Positions 45,402 through 53,431 of a stretch of 55,465 nucleotides of DNA are shown here, in pieces (position 1 is the stretch's first letter; every line of letters begins with the position of its first letter). The stretch is from Elusimicrobiota bacterium (GTDB lineage: Bacteria; Elusimicrobiota; Elusimicrobia; UBA1565), in NCBI GenBank assembly GCA_016218495.1, contig JACRDU010000021.1:1-55465 (forward strand), in the 5' to 3' direction. The translations under genes were made by a program, and so were the position numbers. Below the pieces are notes generated by a model. It was not told the origin of the DNA. It was given only the letters and a program-made list of their open reading frames with translations, and did not search any database.

Positions 45402-45902
45402 TCAGGCCAGGCGCCTGAGCGCCTTGGGGGGGAGCAGGGCTTCCAGCGTCCCTGAGGCCGGCCGGCAGGCCCCGGGGAAGGCGATGATGGCGACCCCGCC
45501 TTTCTTAAGGAGAGTGAAGGGTTCCCGGCGCCCGGCCAGGAGCAGGGCCGCCAGGCGGGAGAGGTGGGGCTCGTGTCCGACCGCGGCCACGGTGCGGCTC
45601 TTGAGCGTCTGCAGCCAGCGGGCGGCCTCCTGGGGCCCGGCCGACGGCATGAGCTCGGCGCGTTCGGAGCGCCGGGCGCGCGGGAAGCGCTTATGGAGTA
45701 TGTCGGCGGTCTGTCGGGCGCGCAGCAGGGGGCTGGCGGCGAGGAGGTCCAGGCCCGGCAGCTGGGTGCGCAGGCCCTTCATGTCACGCCGGGTCTTCTT
45801 GCGCCCGTCCTCGGTCAGGGGGCGTTCCCCGTCGGGGCGGCCCTGCCCGGACCAGGCCGCGCGGTCGCCCGCCGGTCCGTGGCGTACGAGGACGAGGAGC
45901 AT
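45402..45902 (-). CDS. sixA: SixA-type phosphohistidine phosphatase
   Basis: The 166-residue histidine-phosphatase-superfamily protein has the catalytic RHG motif at the N-terminus (MLLVLVRHGPAGDR), TEDGRKKTRRDMKGL, SPLLRARQTADIL and the second catalytic His in AAVGHEPHLSRLA. The size matches SixA, which dephosphorylates phosphohistidine on HPt or PTS proteins. The physiological partner here is unknown. The ATG lies 6 nt after a TATCAT box that forms one half of a palindrome shared with the ackA leader. Confidence 0.85.
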   Translation of the reverse strand: MLLVLVRHGPAGDRAAWSGQGRPDGERPLTEDGRKKTRRDMKGLRTQLPGLDLLAASPLLRARQTADILHKRFPRARRSERAELMPSAGPQEAARWLQTLKSRTVAAVGHEPHLSRLAALLLAGRREPFTLLKKGGVAIIAFPGACRPASGTLEALLPPKALRRLA

Positions 45903-45905
45903 GTT

Positions 45906-45916
45906 GGTATGATACC
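45906..45916. promoter_or_regulatory. Palindromic divergent promoter (GGTATGATACC)
   Basis: The same 11 bp supply TATGAT rightward (6 nt before the leader-ORF ATG at 45920) and TATCAT leftward (6 nt before the sixA ATG at 45902). Both give perfect leaderless spacing. Confidence 0.6.
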
Positions 45917-45919
45917 ACC

Positions 45920-45976
45920 ATGACCGAGCATGGCGCAGGGAATGGTCGGCCGATTGTTCGTAGGAGGCGACCATGA
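45920..45976 (+). CDS. 18-residue leader peptide upstream of acetate kinase
   Basis: A leaderless-type ATG 6 nt after TATGAT opens an 18-codon ORF ([17 protein letters not shown]) whose TGA overlaps the ackA ATG as ATGA. Its end contains the AGGAGG that also serves as ribosome-binding site for ackA. It may couple translation of ackA to a leaderless start; the peptide itself shows no obvious regulatory codon run apart from three successive Arg. Confidence 0.45.
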   Translation: MTEHGAGNGRPIVRRRRP

Positions 45977-47220
45977 ACGTCCTCGTCCTCAACTGCGGTT
46001 CCTCCTCGGTCAAGTTCCAGGTCGTGCAGACGGACCTCGACCTCATATCGAAGGACGCCGACAAGCGCCTGGCTTCGGGGGTCATCGAGCGCGTCGGCAG
46101 CGAGTCCCTGATCGCCTTCTCGGCCGAGGGCCGGCCCAAGTTCCGCACCGCCGAGCCGCTGCGCGACCACCGCGCCGCCCTCGACCGCATCCTGCGCTGG
46201 GTGGTGGCCAAGGACTCCGGGGTCCCCGAGGTCAGCTCCCTCTCCGACATCCACGCCGTGGGCCACCGCGTGGTCCACGGCGGCGAGAAGTTCACGATGG
46301 GGGTCCTCATCGACGACGCCGTCGTGGACGGCATCGAGGACACCATCGAGCTGGCGCCGCTGCACAACCCGGCCAACCTCAAGGGCATCATGGCCGCCCG
46401 CGAGCTGCTCGGGCCCGGCGTGCCGCAGGTGGCCGTCTTCGACACGGCCTTCCATTCGACCATGCCGGAGACCGCCTACCTCTACGCCCTGCCCTACCAG
46501 CTCTACCGGCGCTACAAGCTGCGCCGCTACGGCTTCCACGGCACCTCCTTTCGCTACCTGGCCTACCGCTACCGGCTGATGACGGGCAAGAAGCCAAAGG
46601 ACGTCAACATCGTGGCCCTGCATCTGGGCAACGGGGCCTCGGCCTGCGCCATCAAGGGCGGCGAGTCGGTGGATACCTCGATGGGGATGACCCCGCTCGA
46701 GGGCCTGGTGATGGGCACGCGCGGCGGCGACATGGACCCGGCCGTGGCCGAGTTCCTGCACCACCGCGAGGGGATGAGCTTCGAGCAGGTGGACACCCTG
46801 CTCAACAAGCAGTCGGGCCTGCTCGGCATCTCGGGCCTCACCAACGACATGCGCGAGCTCTTGGAGGAGGAGAAGGAGAACGGCGACCGCCGCGCCCGGC
46901 TGGCCATCGACATCTTCTGCGCGCGCGTGCGCAAGTACATCGGCGCCTACCTGGCCCAGATGGGCGGGGCCGACGCCGTGGTCTTCACCGGCGGCATCGG
47001 CGAGAACTCGGCCGAGGTCCGGGCCCGCGTCTGCAAGGGCCTGGAGTGGATGGGGTTGACGCTGGACGCGGCCCGCAACAAGGCGGCCGTGGGCGGCAAG
47101 GACGCCGAGGTCTCTTCGGCGGCCTCGCGCCTGAAGGCCTTCGTCATCGCCACCAACGAGGAGCTGCTCATCGCCCGCGACGCCGTGCGCATCATCAAGG
47201 GCGCGCCCCGGCGCTGGTAG
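45973..47220 (+). CDS. ackA: Acetate kinase
   Basis: The 415-residue enzyme interconverts acetyl phosphate plus ADP with acetate plus ATP. Motifs visible: N-terminal [101 protein letters not shown] and the C-terminal [13 protein letters not shown]. Length is close to the family norm, with a slightly long insert near residue 300. No phosphotransacetylase gene is in this window. An AGGAGG ribosome-binding site and the leader ORF precede the ATG. Confidence 0.96.
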   Translation: MNVLVLNCGSSSVKFQVVQTDLDLISKDADKRLASGVIERVGSESLIAFSAEGRPKFRTAEPLRDHRAALDRILRWVVAKDSGVPEVSSLSDIHAVGHRVVHGGEKFTMGVLIDDAVVDGIEDTIELAPLHNPANLKGIMAARELLGPGVPQVAVFDTAFHSTMPETAYLYALPYQLYRRYKLRRYGFHGTSFRYLAYRYRLMTGKKPKDVNIVALHLGNGASACAIKGGESVDTSMGMTPLEGLVMGTRGGDMDPAVAEFLHHREGMSFEQVDTLLNKQSGLLGISGLTNDMRELLEEEKENGDRRARLAIDIFCARVRKYIGAYLAQMGGADAVVFTGGIGENSAEVRARVCKGLEWMGLTLDAARNKAAVGGKDAEVSSAASRLKAFVIATNEELLIARDAVRIIKGAPRRW

Positions 47221-47226
47221 TTTTGG

Positions 47227-47232
47227 TAGCAT
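47227..47232 (+). promoter_or_regulatory. Extended -10 box TAGCAT, near-leaderless
   Basis: TTGGTAGCAT (TG at -2 from the hexamer) ends 7 nt before the ATG at 47240. Confidence 0.5.
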
Positions 47233-47239
47233 CGCGGCG

Positions 47240-48178
47240 ATGCTCATCCCCCTGTGGGCCTGGGTCGCCTTCGTCCTCTTCATCCTGTTCTGCCTGGCGC
47301 TGGACCTGGGCATCCTCCATAAGAAGACCGAGACCCCCACCCTCAAGAGCGCCCTGGGCTGGACGGCGGTCTGGGCCACGCTCTCGCTGCTCTTCAGCGC
47401 CGTGGTCTTCCGGTACATGGGCCACGAGCACGGGATGAACTACCTGGCCGGCTACCTGGTGGAGATGTCGTTGTCGCTCGACAACATCTTCGTCATCGCC
47501 GTCATCTTCCAGTACTTCAAGGTCCCGCCGGAGAACCAGCACCGCCTGCTCTTCTACGGAATCCTGGGGGCCCAGGTGCTGCGCGGCGTCATGATCGGGG
47601 CCGGCACGGCGCTGGTGCGGCGCTTCGACTGGACGATGTACCTGTTCGGCGCGCTGCTCCTCTATACGGCCTGGAAGATGTCCACGGCCGGCGAGGAGGA
47701 GGTCCATCCCGAGCACAACCCCGTCCTCAAGCTCGCCAAGCGCTTCTTCCCGGTGACCCACGAGTACCACGGCGACGCCTTCACGGTGTTCGCGCACGGG
47801 CGCACCTTCCTGACCCCGATGGCGCTGGCCCTGGTCGTCGTGGAGACCAGCGACGTCATCTTCGCCGTGGACTCCATCCCCGCCATCTTCGGCATCACCA
47901 CCGAGCCCTTCATCGTCTTCACCTCGAACATCTTCGCCATCCTGGGCCTGCGCTCGCTGTTCTTCGCGCTGGCCTGGATGCTCAGGCGCTTCCGCTACCT
48001 CAAGCCCGCCGTCATCGGCGTGCTGGGCTTCGTCGGGGTCAAGATGCTGCTCTCCCACCATGTCCACGTGCCCGTGGAGGTGTCGCTGGGCGTCATCGCG
48101 GGGGCGCTGGCGCTGGGCGTGGGCGTGTCTTTGCTGCTGACCCGCAACGAGCCCGAAGGCGGGCCTCCGGCCTCCTGA
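47240..48178 (+). CDS. TerC/Alx-family integral membrane protein
   Basis: The 312-residue product has about nine transmembrane segments and the TerC family acidic motifs: LALDLGILHKK, VEMSLSLDNIFVIAVIFQYF and VVETSDVIFAVDSIPAIFG, plus TSNIFAILGLRSLFF. The length and the VIFQYFKVPPENQHR segment fit the Alx-like branch, linked to manganese homeostasis and pH stress. The ion is an inference. Its TGA abuts the converging antiporter stop. Confidence 0.93.
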   Translation: MLIPLWAWVAFVLFILFCLALDLGILHKKTETPTLKSALGWTAVWATLSLLFSAVVFRYMGHEHGMNYLAGYLVEMSLSLDNIFVIAVIFQYFKVPPENQHRLLFYGILGAQVLRGVMIGAGTALVRRFDWTMYLFGALLLYTAWKMSTAGEEEVHPEHNPVLKLAKRFFPVTHEYHGDAFTVFAHGRTFLTPMALALVVVETSDVIFAVDSIPAIFGITTEPFIVFTSNIFAILGLRSLFFALAWMLRRFRYLKPAVIGVLGFVGVKMLLSHHVHVPVEVSLGVIAGALALGVGVSLLLTRNEPEGGPPAS

Positions 48179-50398
48179 TCAGCGCGACGGGGAGCCCAGC
48201 CCGCCGCGGGCGGGGGTGAGGACCAAGGTCGGCAGCGGGCTGCGGCGCAATAGCTCGTCGATGGTGTGGCCGAAGAACAGCCTCTCCCGGATGAGGCTCT
48301 TGACCCCGGCCATCAGGATCAGGTCGTGCTCCCCCGAGCGCGCCTCGCGCAGGATGATGTCCAGGGTGGACGGGCCCTCCAGCACCTTGCGCCTCACCTC
48401 GAGCCTGGTCGGACGGGCCTCGGTGTGGGCGGTGATGGCCTCGCCGATGAGGTCGGCCAGGCGTCCCTTCTCGGCGTCCTGCGGGGCCTCGCCGAGCAGG
48501 CGCGCCAGCGGGTTCCAGCCGTTCCCCGAGCCGCCCAGCGCGTGCAGCACGGTCAGCTCCACGCCCGGCACGGTCTCGGCGTAGAGGGCGGCGAACTCGA
48601 AGACGAACGGGAAGAGCGGGTCCCCCTTGGTCGGGATGAGGATGCGGCGGTAGGGCTTGTCGCTCGGGGCCCCGACGGACTTGAACACCCCCGCGTGGCA
48701 GGGGCTGTCGCCCACCACGGAGGAGAGGAAGTCGCCGCCCAGCGGGTCCTGCGCGGTGTGCGTCCCCATCAGCACCAGGTCGTAGCCCCGCTCGGCCTCT
48801 TCGAGGACGGCCTCCTGGCGCGACGCGCGGGTCACGATGCGCGGGGCCAGTTCCAGGCCGAAGCCGCCGGCGCGCCGGCTCAGGCCCTCGGCCGCCGCCC
48901 GGATGTCCATCGTGGCGGGGTCCCAGCCCAGGATGCGCATGAAGCGCTCCTGCAGGGACTTCCCCGGCTCGCGGACCATGAAGGCGGTCAGCCCGATGCG
49001 CTTGGCGGCCGCCAGCGGGGCGGCCAGGGCCAGCAGGCCCAGGGCGCTCTCGCCCCCCGAGGTGGGCAGCAAGGCCTTCATGTCGACCTTGGCGAAGATG
49101 GAGCGCGCCTCCTGGGCCTGGTGGCGGAGGCGTTCGGTCTCGTCGGCGGAGAGCGGGATGAAGCGCGTCACCGCGCGCAGCAGCGGCGGCGTCATCATCG
49201 TCGTCACCACCGCCATCATCACGATGATGGAATAGAGGTCGCTGGAGATGATGCCGGCCGAGAGGCCCAGCAGGGCCAGCACCAGCTCCATCGCCCCGCG
49301 CGCGTTCATCCCCACGCCCAGCGCAACGGACTCCGGCCGGCTGAAGCCGCCCAGGCGCCCGCCCAGATAGCCCCCGAAGAGCTTGCCGGAGACCGCCACG
49401 GCCAGCACCACGGCCAGCATGTCCCATTCGCGCAGCTCGTTCAGGCGCAGCTGGAGGCCGGCGAAGCTGAAGAAGACCGGCGAGAATATGCCGAAGGCCA
49501 GGCTCTCCAGGGTCGAGTGGTCCTCGGGCTTGAAGCGCGAGGACTGCCCGACCAGGATGCCGGCGATGAAGGCGCCGTAGACGGCGTGGATGCCGATCCA
49601 CTGGGTGGTCGCCGCGCAGGCCAGGGCCACCAGCACGGCCGCCGTCACGCGGCGGTGGGGCAGGCGGAAGGAGGCGTCCACCGTGCGCAGCAGCCGGGCG
49701 ACCAGCGGGCGGCCCGCCGTCCAGGCGCCCGTCAGGAAGAGCAGGGTCACGGCCAGGGAGCGCAGCGCCGTGAGGGGGTCGCCCGCGCCGCGGCGGGCCA
49801 TGTCGAGGACGACCGACAGCATGACCCAGCCGACCAGGTCCTCGACGAGGCCCGCCCCCAGCGCGGTGATGCCGAAGTTGCGCTTCATCAGGTCCAGGTC
49901 GAGCAGGATCTTGGCCAGGACCGGCACCGCGGTCACCGACATCGCCACGCCCATGAAGAGGGCGAGCACCCAGCGGTCCTTGAGCGGGCCCATCAGGTGC
50001 CCGGGCAGGTAGTGGGCCAGGAGCCAGCCGGACACGAAGGTGATGACGAAGTCGAACAGCGTGACCATCCCGGAGGAGCGTCCCAGGCGCCGCAGCGCCT
50101 TGACGTCGACCTCCATCCCGACGATGAAGAGCAGCAGGACCATGCCCAGCCAGGACAGCATCTCGAGCAGGTGGAAGCCCAGCGCGTCGGGCGGGAAGAG
50201 CCGGGCCTGGACGTCGGGGGCCACCACGCCCAGCACCGAGGGGCCGAGCAGGAGCCCGCCCAGGAGCTCGCCCAGCACTGGCGGCTGGCCGAGGCGCTGC
50301 GCCAGCTCCCCCAGCGTCCGGGCGACGAACAAGATGAGCCCGAACTGGACCAGGAACAGGAGGATGGTGTGTTCGGGGATGGCCGGGATGCCGTTCAC
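48179..50398 (-). CDS. CPA2-family cation:proton antiporter with C-terminal USP domains
   Basis: The 739-residue product has about 12 membrane segments typical of KefB/NapA-type antiporters (LGELLGGLLLGPSVLG, FIVGMEVDVKALRR, VEDLVGWVMLSVVLD, SRFKPEDHSTLESLAFGIF, GVGMNARGAMELVLALLGL). A C-terminal cytoplasmic part holds two universal-stress-protein-like modules (LVLMGTHTAQDPLGGDF ... RRILIPTKGDPLFPF; LTVLHALGG; DLILMAGVKSLIRERLFFG). Exchange of Na+ or K+ for H+ is likely; USP domains may bind nucleotides. GTG is chosen as start, as the frame does not extend to a better one. Confidence 0.9.
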   Translation of the reverse strand: MNGIPAIPEHTILLFLVQFGLILFVARTLGELAQRLGQPPVLGELLGGLLLGPSVLGVVAPDVQARLFPPDALGFHLLEMLSWLGMVLLLFIVGMEVDVKALRRLGRSSGMVTLFDFVITFVSGWLLAHYLPGHLMGPLKDRWVLALFMGVAMSVTAVPVLAKILLDLDLMKRNFGITALGAGLVEDLVGWVMLSVVLDMARRGAGDPLTALRSLAVTLLFLTGAWTAGRPLVARLLRTVDASFRLPHRRVTAAVLVALACAATTQWIGIHAVYGAFIAGILVGQSSRFKPEDHSTLESLAFGIFSPVFFSFAGLQLRLNELREWDMLAVVLAVAVSGKLFGGYLGGRLGGFSRPESVALGVGMNARGAMELVLALLGLSAGIISSDLYSIIVMMAVVTTMMTPPLLRAVTRFIPLSADETERLRHQAQEARSIFAKVDMKALLPTSGGESALGLLALAAPLAAAKRIGLTAFMVREPGKSLQERFMRILGWDPATMDIRAAAEGLSRRAGGFGLELAPRIVTRASRQEAVLEEAERGYDLVLMGTHTAQDPLGGDFLSSVVGDSPCHAGVFKSVGAPSDKPYRRILIPTKGDPLFPFVFEFAALYAETVPGVELTVLHALGGSGNGWNPLARLLGEAPQDAEKGRLADLIGEAITAHTEARPTRLEVRRKVLEGPSTLDIILREARSGEHDLILMAGVKSLIRERLFFGHTIDELLRRSPLPTLVLTPARGGLGSPSR

Positions 50399-50428
50399 GG
50401 GACCCTAGGGTAAGAAAATACCCGGCCG

Positions 50429-50447
50429 GGTGCCAGGACGGCCGTCC
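50429..50447. repeat. GGTGCCAGGAC plus 12-bp palindrome
   Basis: GGTGCCAGGAC (50429-50439) shares its first 9 nt with the RAYT end and runs into the perfect palindrome GGACGGCCGTCC (50436-50447), just after the hemerythrin stop codon. Confidence 0.4.
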
Positions 50448-50915
50448 TCAGACCGCCGCTTCTTCTTTGAGCCGGGCGATGGCGCGGATGTGGCGCGCCA
50501 CCTCGGCGGCGGTCTTGCGGGGCAGCTTAGCGTCGGACTTCATCGCCGGCCACAGCGCCTCTTCCTCGAACTTGAAGTGCCTGCGCAGGCGTTCGTCGAG
50601 GTGCTTGACCGTCTCCTTCAGGGCCGAGAAGTTCTCCTCGACGCCGCTCTCCAGGATGAAGTCGAGAGCCTCCCGCACCTCGGAGAGGTCCTCGTGCTCG
50701 CGCTTCAGGGCCCCCTTGGAGGGGTGCTTGCGCCCGGAGCCGAAGAGCAGGGCCTCGGCGGCCTGGTGCTCGGCCAGGCCCTGGCGCAGGGCCTTGAGGA
50801 GGCGCTCCACGCGCGCGTGGGCGGACTCTTCCTCGTCGGAGAGGAGGCGTTCGAGCGCGTCGAGCAGCCCCTCGAAGATGCGGTGGTCCGCCGAAAGTTC
50901 CGCCAGCGCTCTCAT
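50448..50915 (-). CDS. Hemerythrin-like HHE-domain protein
   Basis: The 155-residue cytosolic protein is one HHE cation-binding domain: an early His (SADHRIFEGLLDALE), EHQAAEALLF, REHEDLSEVREAL and HLDERLRRHFKFEEEALWPA provide the usual His/Glu di-iron ligands. Such proteins bind O2 or NO or store iron, fitting an organism that meets oxygen occasionally. The extended -10 TGCTACAAT ends exactly 6 nt before the ATG. Confidence 0.88.
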   Translation of the reverse strand: MRALAELSADHRIFEGLLDALERLLSDEEESAHARVERLLKALRQGLAEHQAAEALLFGSGRKHPSKGALKREHEDLSEVREALDFILESGVEENFSALKETVKHLDERLRRHFKFEEEALWPAMKSDAKLPRKTAAEVARHIRAIARLKEEAAV

Positions 50916-50921
50916 GCGTCC

Positions 50922-50927
50922 ATTGTA
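50922..50927 (-). promoter_or_regulatory. Extended -10 box TACAAT, leaderless-type
   Basis: TGCTACAAT on the reverse strand ends 6 nt before the hemerythrin ATG at 50915. Confidence 0.6.
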
Positions 50928-50952
50928 GCACCGGCCTCGCCGGAGTCAAGCG

Positions 50953-50964
50953 GTTGACGGGCCC
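50953..50964 (+). repeat. Left 12-bp direct repeat
   Basis: GTTGACGGGCCC, identical to 51371-51382; a possible target-site duplication. Confidence 0.6.
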
Positions 50965-51083
50965 CGTTCCCGGGGTTTTCAACCCCTCGCCCACCGACGT
51001 ATCGCTCGGCCCTCCCGTGGGGAGGGCCTCACGGCCTCGCAGGCTAACGCGCCTGCGAGGGAGACGGAATTGGGCTGGGCATC

Positions 51084-51119
51084 TTGTCCACAACTCGCGG
51101 CGCCGCGAGTTGTGGACAA
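51084..51119. repeat. Perfect 36-bp palindrome with DnaA-box-like arms
   Basis: Each 18-nt arm begins TTGTCCACA, identical to the high-GC version of the DnaA box, and the two arms are exact reverse complements with no spacer. There is no dnaA or other replication gene nearby. Confidence 0.85.
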
Positions 51120-51188
51120 CCGAGCGTGTCATCCCGCATCGTCAGCCCTCGCAGTCGGGGACTGGCCACGTGGCCAGCTATCGGCACG

Positions 51189-51318
51189 GCCGCGGAGCGC
51201 TTCGGGCGGGCCGCAGGGCGCGTGCGCAGCCGGGCCTACGCATACAGCCCGGCGGAGCCCCGAGGGCGCCCTCAAACGGCGCCCGGCGACCGGAGGCCCG
51301 ACCGAAGCGCTCTGCGGC
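51189..51318 (+). ncRNA. Predicted multibranched structured RNA (strand unproven)
   Basis: GCCGCGGAGCGCTTCGG (51189-51205) pairs with CCGAAGCGCTCTGCGGC (51302-51318) over 17 bp including one G-U pair. After a single mismatch, CGGGCC (51207-51212) pairs with GGCCCG (51295-51300). Inside the closing stem lie two hairpins: GCCGGGC/GCCCGGC (51229-51253, 11-nt loop) and GGGCGCC/GGCGCCC (51264-51284, loop CTCAAAC). No known RNA family is recognised. The G-U pair favours the plus strand only weakly. Confidence 0.4.
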
Positions 51319-51370
51319 GGCGCGAACGGCTGTTCACGCGAGGTATGTGGCTAACCCCAGGAACTGGGAC

Positions 51371-51382
51371 GTTGACGGGCCC
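51371..51382 (+). repeat. Right 12-bp direct repeat
   Basis: GTTGACGGGCCC; it also supplies the TTGACG -35 box of the cyclase promoter. Confidence 0.6.
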
Positions 51383-51401
51383 GCGCGGGGACACCTATAC
51401 T
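51372..51401 (+). promoter_or_regulatory. Sigma70-type promoter of the cyclase operon
   Basis: TTGACG (51372-51377), an 18-bp spacer and TATACT (51396-51401), which ends 5 nt before the GTG at 51407. This is the best -35/-10 pair seen in the window and predicts a leaderless mRNA. Confidence 0.7.
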
Positions 51402-51406
51402 GCGCC

Positions 51407-53431
51407 GTGGCCACCCCGCGCCGGACCATCGCCGCCGCGCTCGCCGCGCTGACGCTGGTGGCCGTCCTGGCCGGGCGCACCGGCCTCGCGCGCTCCATCG
51501 AGCTCAGGACCTTGGACTGGCGCTTCCGCAGCTTCCCGGTCCCGGCGCCGCGCGACCCCGGCATCACCTTGCTGATGGTGGACCAGCAGAGCCTGGACGC
51601 CTTCGAGGCCGACGACGTCCACTGGCCCTGGCCGCGCAGCCTCTACGCCGCCATCCTCGACTACTGCCGGGCGGGAGGGGCGAAGGCCGTCGTGTTCGAC
51701 GTCCTGCTGACGAGCCCTTCGCCGTACGGGCGCTCCGAGGACGAGGCGCTGGCCAAGGCCCTCAAAGGGATGAACTCGGTCCTGGCGCTGGAGACGCGGG
51801 GCCCGACCGCCCGGCTTCCCGCGGCGCTGCTGCGCGGCGCCGCCGGCCGCCTGGGGGACGCCGCGGCGCGTCCCGACCCCGACGGGGTGTTCCGGCGCGT
51901 GCCGCTGTACTCGTCGGCGGGCGGGACCCGCTACGACTCGCTGGCGGCCGCCGCCGTGCTGGCGGTGAGCGGCTCGAAGGCGGTCTCCGAGGACGGCGGC
52001 ACCCTGCGCCTGGGCGACTACGCCGTGCCCCTGGAGGACCGCCGCATGCTGGTGCGCTTCCGCGCCCCAGGGGCCTATCCGGCCTTGCCGGCGGGCCGCG
52101 TCATCCGGGCCTGGCAGAATTCCCTGGAGGGCCTGCCGGCCGACCCGCCGCCCTCCTCGGTCAAGGACCGAATCGTCCTGGTGGGGCTCAGCGCCCCCGG
52201 CCTCATGGACCTGCGCCCTACGCCGGTGGCCGAGGTCTCCCCGGGCACCGAGGTGGTCGCCGCCGCCGTCGACAACATCCTGACCGGGGATTTCCTGCGC
52301 CCCGCCCCGCCGGCGGCCGCGCCGCTCCTGGTCCTGCTGGCCGTGCTGATGGGGGCCGCCGCCGCGCTGCGCCTGAGCCGGGCCTGGGCCGCCGGGCTCG
52401 CCGTCTCCGGAGCGTCGGCCCTGCTGGCCGCCGCCGCCGTCCTCGCCTTCCGCAGCGGGGTCTGGCTGGAGATGGCCGCCCCGCAGCTGGCGTTGTGGCT
52501 CTCCTTCGCCGCGGGCTCCGCCTGGGGGTATGCGGTGGAGGGCCAGAAGAAGCGGGAGATCACGCGCGCCTTCTCGCTCTACCTGGCTCCCCAGATGGTG
52601 GCCCGCATCGCCGAGCGTCCGGACACGCTGGTCCTGGGGGGCGAGCGCCGCGAGCTGTCCTGCTACTTCTCCGACATCGAGAACTTCACGAACTTCTCGG
52701 AGAAGCTCAGCCCCGAGAAGCTGACCGCGCTGATGAACCGGTATCTGGGCGAGATGACCGACACCGTCCTGGAGTCGGGCGGCACGCTCGACAAGTACAT
52801 CGGCGACGCCATCATGGCCTTCTGGGGGGCCCCGCTGGCGCGCGCCGACCACGCGCTGGCCGCCTGTCGCGTCGCGCTGCGCAACCAGCAGAAGCTGGCC
52901 GCGCTGCGCGAGGTCCTTATAAAGGAGGGCTATCCCTCGGTGCGGGCGCGCATCGGGCTCAACTCCGGCACGGCCTCGGTGGGCAACATGGGCTCGAGCC
53001 AGCGCTTCAGCTACACGGCCCTCGGCGACGACATCAACCTCGCATCGCGCCTGGAAGGCGCCAACAAGGTCTACGGCACCTACATCCTCGTCTCTCATTC
53101 CACGCGCCAGGGCGCGGGGGACGCCGTCGAGGTCCGCGAGCTGGACCTCCTGAAGGTCAAGGGCAAGGACAAGGCCGTGCCGGTCTACGAGCTGCTCGGG
53201 CTCAAGGGGGCCGTCGACCCGGCCGTCCTGGCGGGCGCGCGCCGCTTCGAGGAGGCCCTGGCGCTGTGCCGCACGCGTCGCTTCAAGGAGGCCCTGGCCG
53301 CCTTCGAGGCCTTCCAGGCCGAACACCCCGCCGACAAGGCGGCCAAGCTCTATATCGGACGCTGTCGCGACATGCTGGGGACGCCGCCCGAGGACGCATG
53401 GGACGGCTCCTTCGCCCTCACGGAGAAATGA
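51407..53431 (+). CDS. CHASE2-domain adenylate/guanylate cyclase (class III)
   Basis: The 674-residue product has an N-terminal TM, a periplasmic CHASE2 sensor (residues about 30-300; LRTLDWRFRSFPVPAPRDPG, VVFDVLLTSPSPYGRSEDE, KDRIVLVGLSAPGLMDLRPT), three further TM segments (about 305-375) and a class III cyclase domain (about 420-580). Metal and catalytic signatures are CYFSDIENFTNFSE, LDKYIGDAIMAFWGAP and YTALGDDINLASRLEG. A TPR-like C-terminus follows (FEEALALCRTRRFKEALAAF). It makes cAMP or cGMP in response to an unknown external signal; the patatin at 4610 is a possible cNMP reader. GTG is the start because TATACT lies 5 nt before it. Confidence 0.93.
   Translation: MATPRRTIAAALAALTLVAVLAGRTGLARSIELRTLDWRFRSFPVPAPRDPGITLLMVDQQSLDAFEADDVHWPWPRSLYAAILDYCRAGGAKAVVFDVLLTSPSPYGRSEDEALAKALKGMNSVLALETRGPTARLPAALLRGAAGRLGDAAARPDPDGVFRRVPLYSSAGGTRYDSLAAAAVLAVSGSKAVSEDGGTLRLGDYAVPLEDRRMLVRFRAPGAYPALPAGRVIRAWQNSLEGLPADPPPSSVKDRIVLVGLSAPGLMDLRPTPVAEVSPGTEVVAAAVDNILTGDFLRPAPPAAAPLLVLLAVLMGAAAALRLSRAWAAGLAVSGASALLAAAAVLAFRSGVWLEMAAPQLALWLSFAAGSAWGYAVEGQKKREITRAFSLYLAPQMVARIAERPDTLVLGGERRELSCYFSDIENFTNFSEKLSPEKLTALMNRYLGEMTDTVLESGGTLDKYIGDAIMAFWGAPLARADHALAACRVALRNQQKLAALREVLIKEGYPSVRARIGLNSGTASVGNMGSSQRFSYTALGDDINLASRLEGANKVYGTYILVSHSTRQGAGDAVEVRELDLLKVKGKDKAVPVYELLGLKGAVDPAVLAGARRFEEALALCRTRRFKEALAAFEAFQAEHPADKAAKLYIGRCRDMLGTPPEDAWDGSFALTEK

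Larger units (their letters stand above)
50953..51382. mobile_element. Hairpin-rich non-coding element between 12-bp direct repeats
   Basis: No credible gene is seen from 50928 to 51406. The region is bounded by perfect direct repeats GTTGACGGGCCC (50953-50964 and 51371-51382). Just inside lie inverted ends GTTCCCGGGGTT (50966-50977) and AACCCCAGGAAC (51353-51364), with one mismatch. Between them are successive hairpins at 50972-50986, 51008-51028 (9-bp stem, 3-nt loop), 51035-51060 (10-bp stem, 6-nt loop), 51084-51119 (36-bp palindrome), 51162-51177 (16-bp palindrome) and 51189-51318 (branched). This has the look of a non-autonomous (MITE-like) insertion carrying a structured RNA or DNA region. 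Several frames are open by chance. Confidence 0.55.

Noticed and set aside
48266-50413. Long plus-strand frame opposite the antiporter
   Set aside because: Shadow of the GC-rich antiporter gene; low-complexity Gln/Gly/Ala/His-rich translation with no domain.
51084-51119. Chromosomal replication origin
   Set aside because: Only one inverted pair of DnaA-box-like sites, no AT-rich unwinding region and no dnaA, dnaN or gidA nearby.
50954-51452. Open frames across the structured element, including an N-terminal extension of the cyclase
   Set aside because: Several frames are open by GC bias only; Arg/Pro/Ala-rich translations without motifs. The cyclase start at 51407 has a promoter 5 nt upstream.
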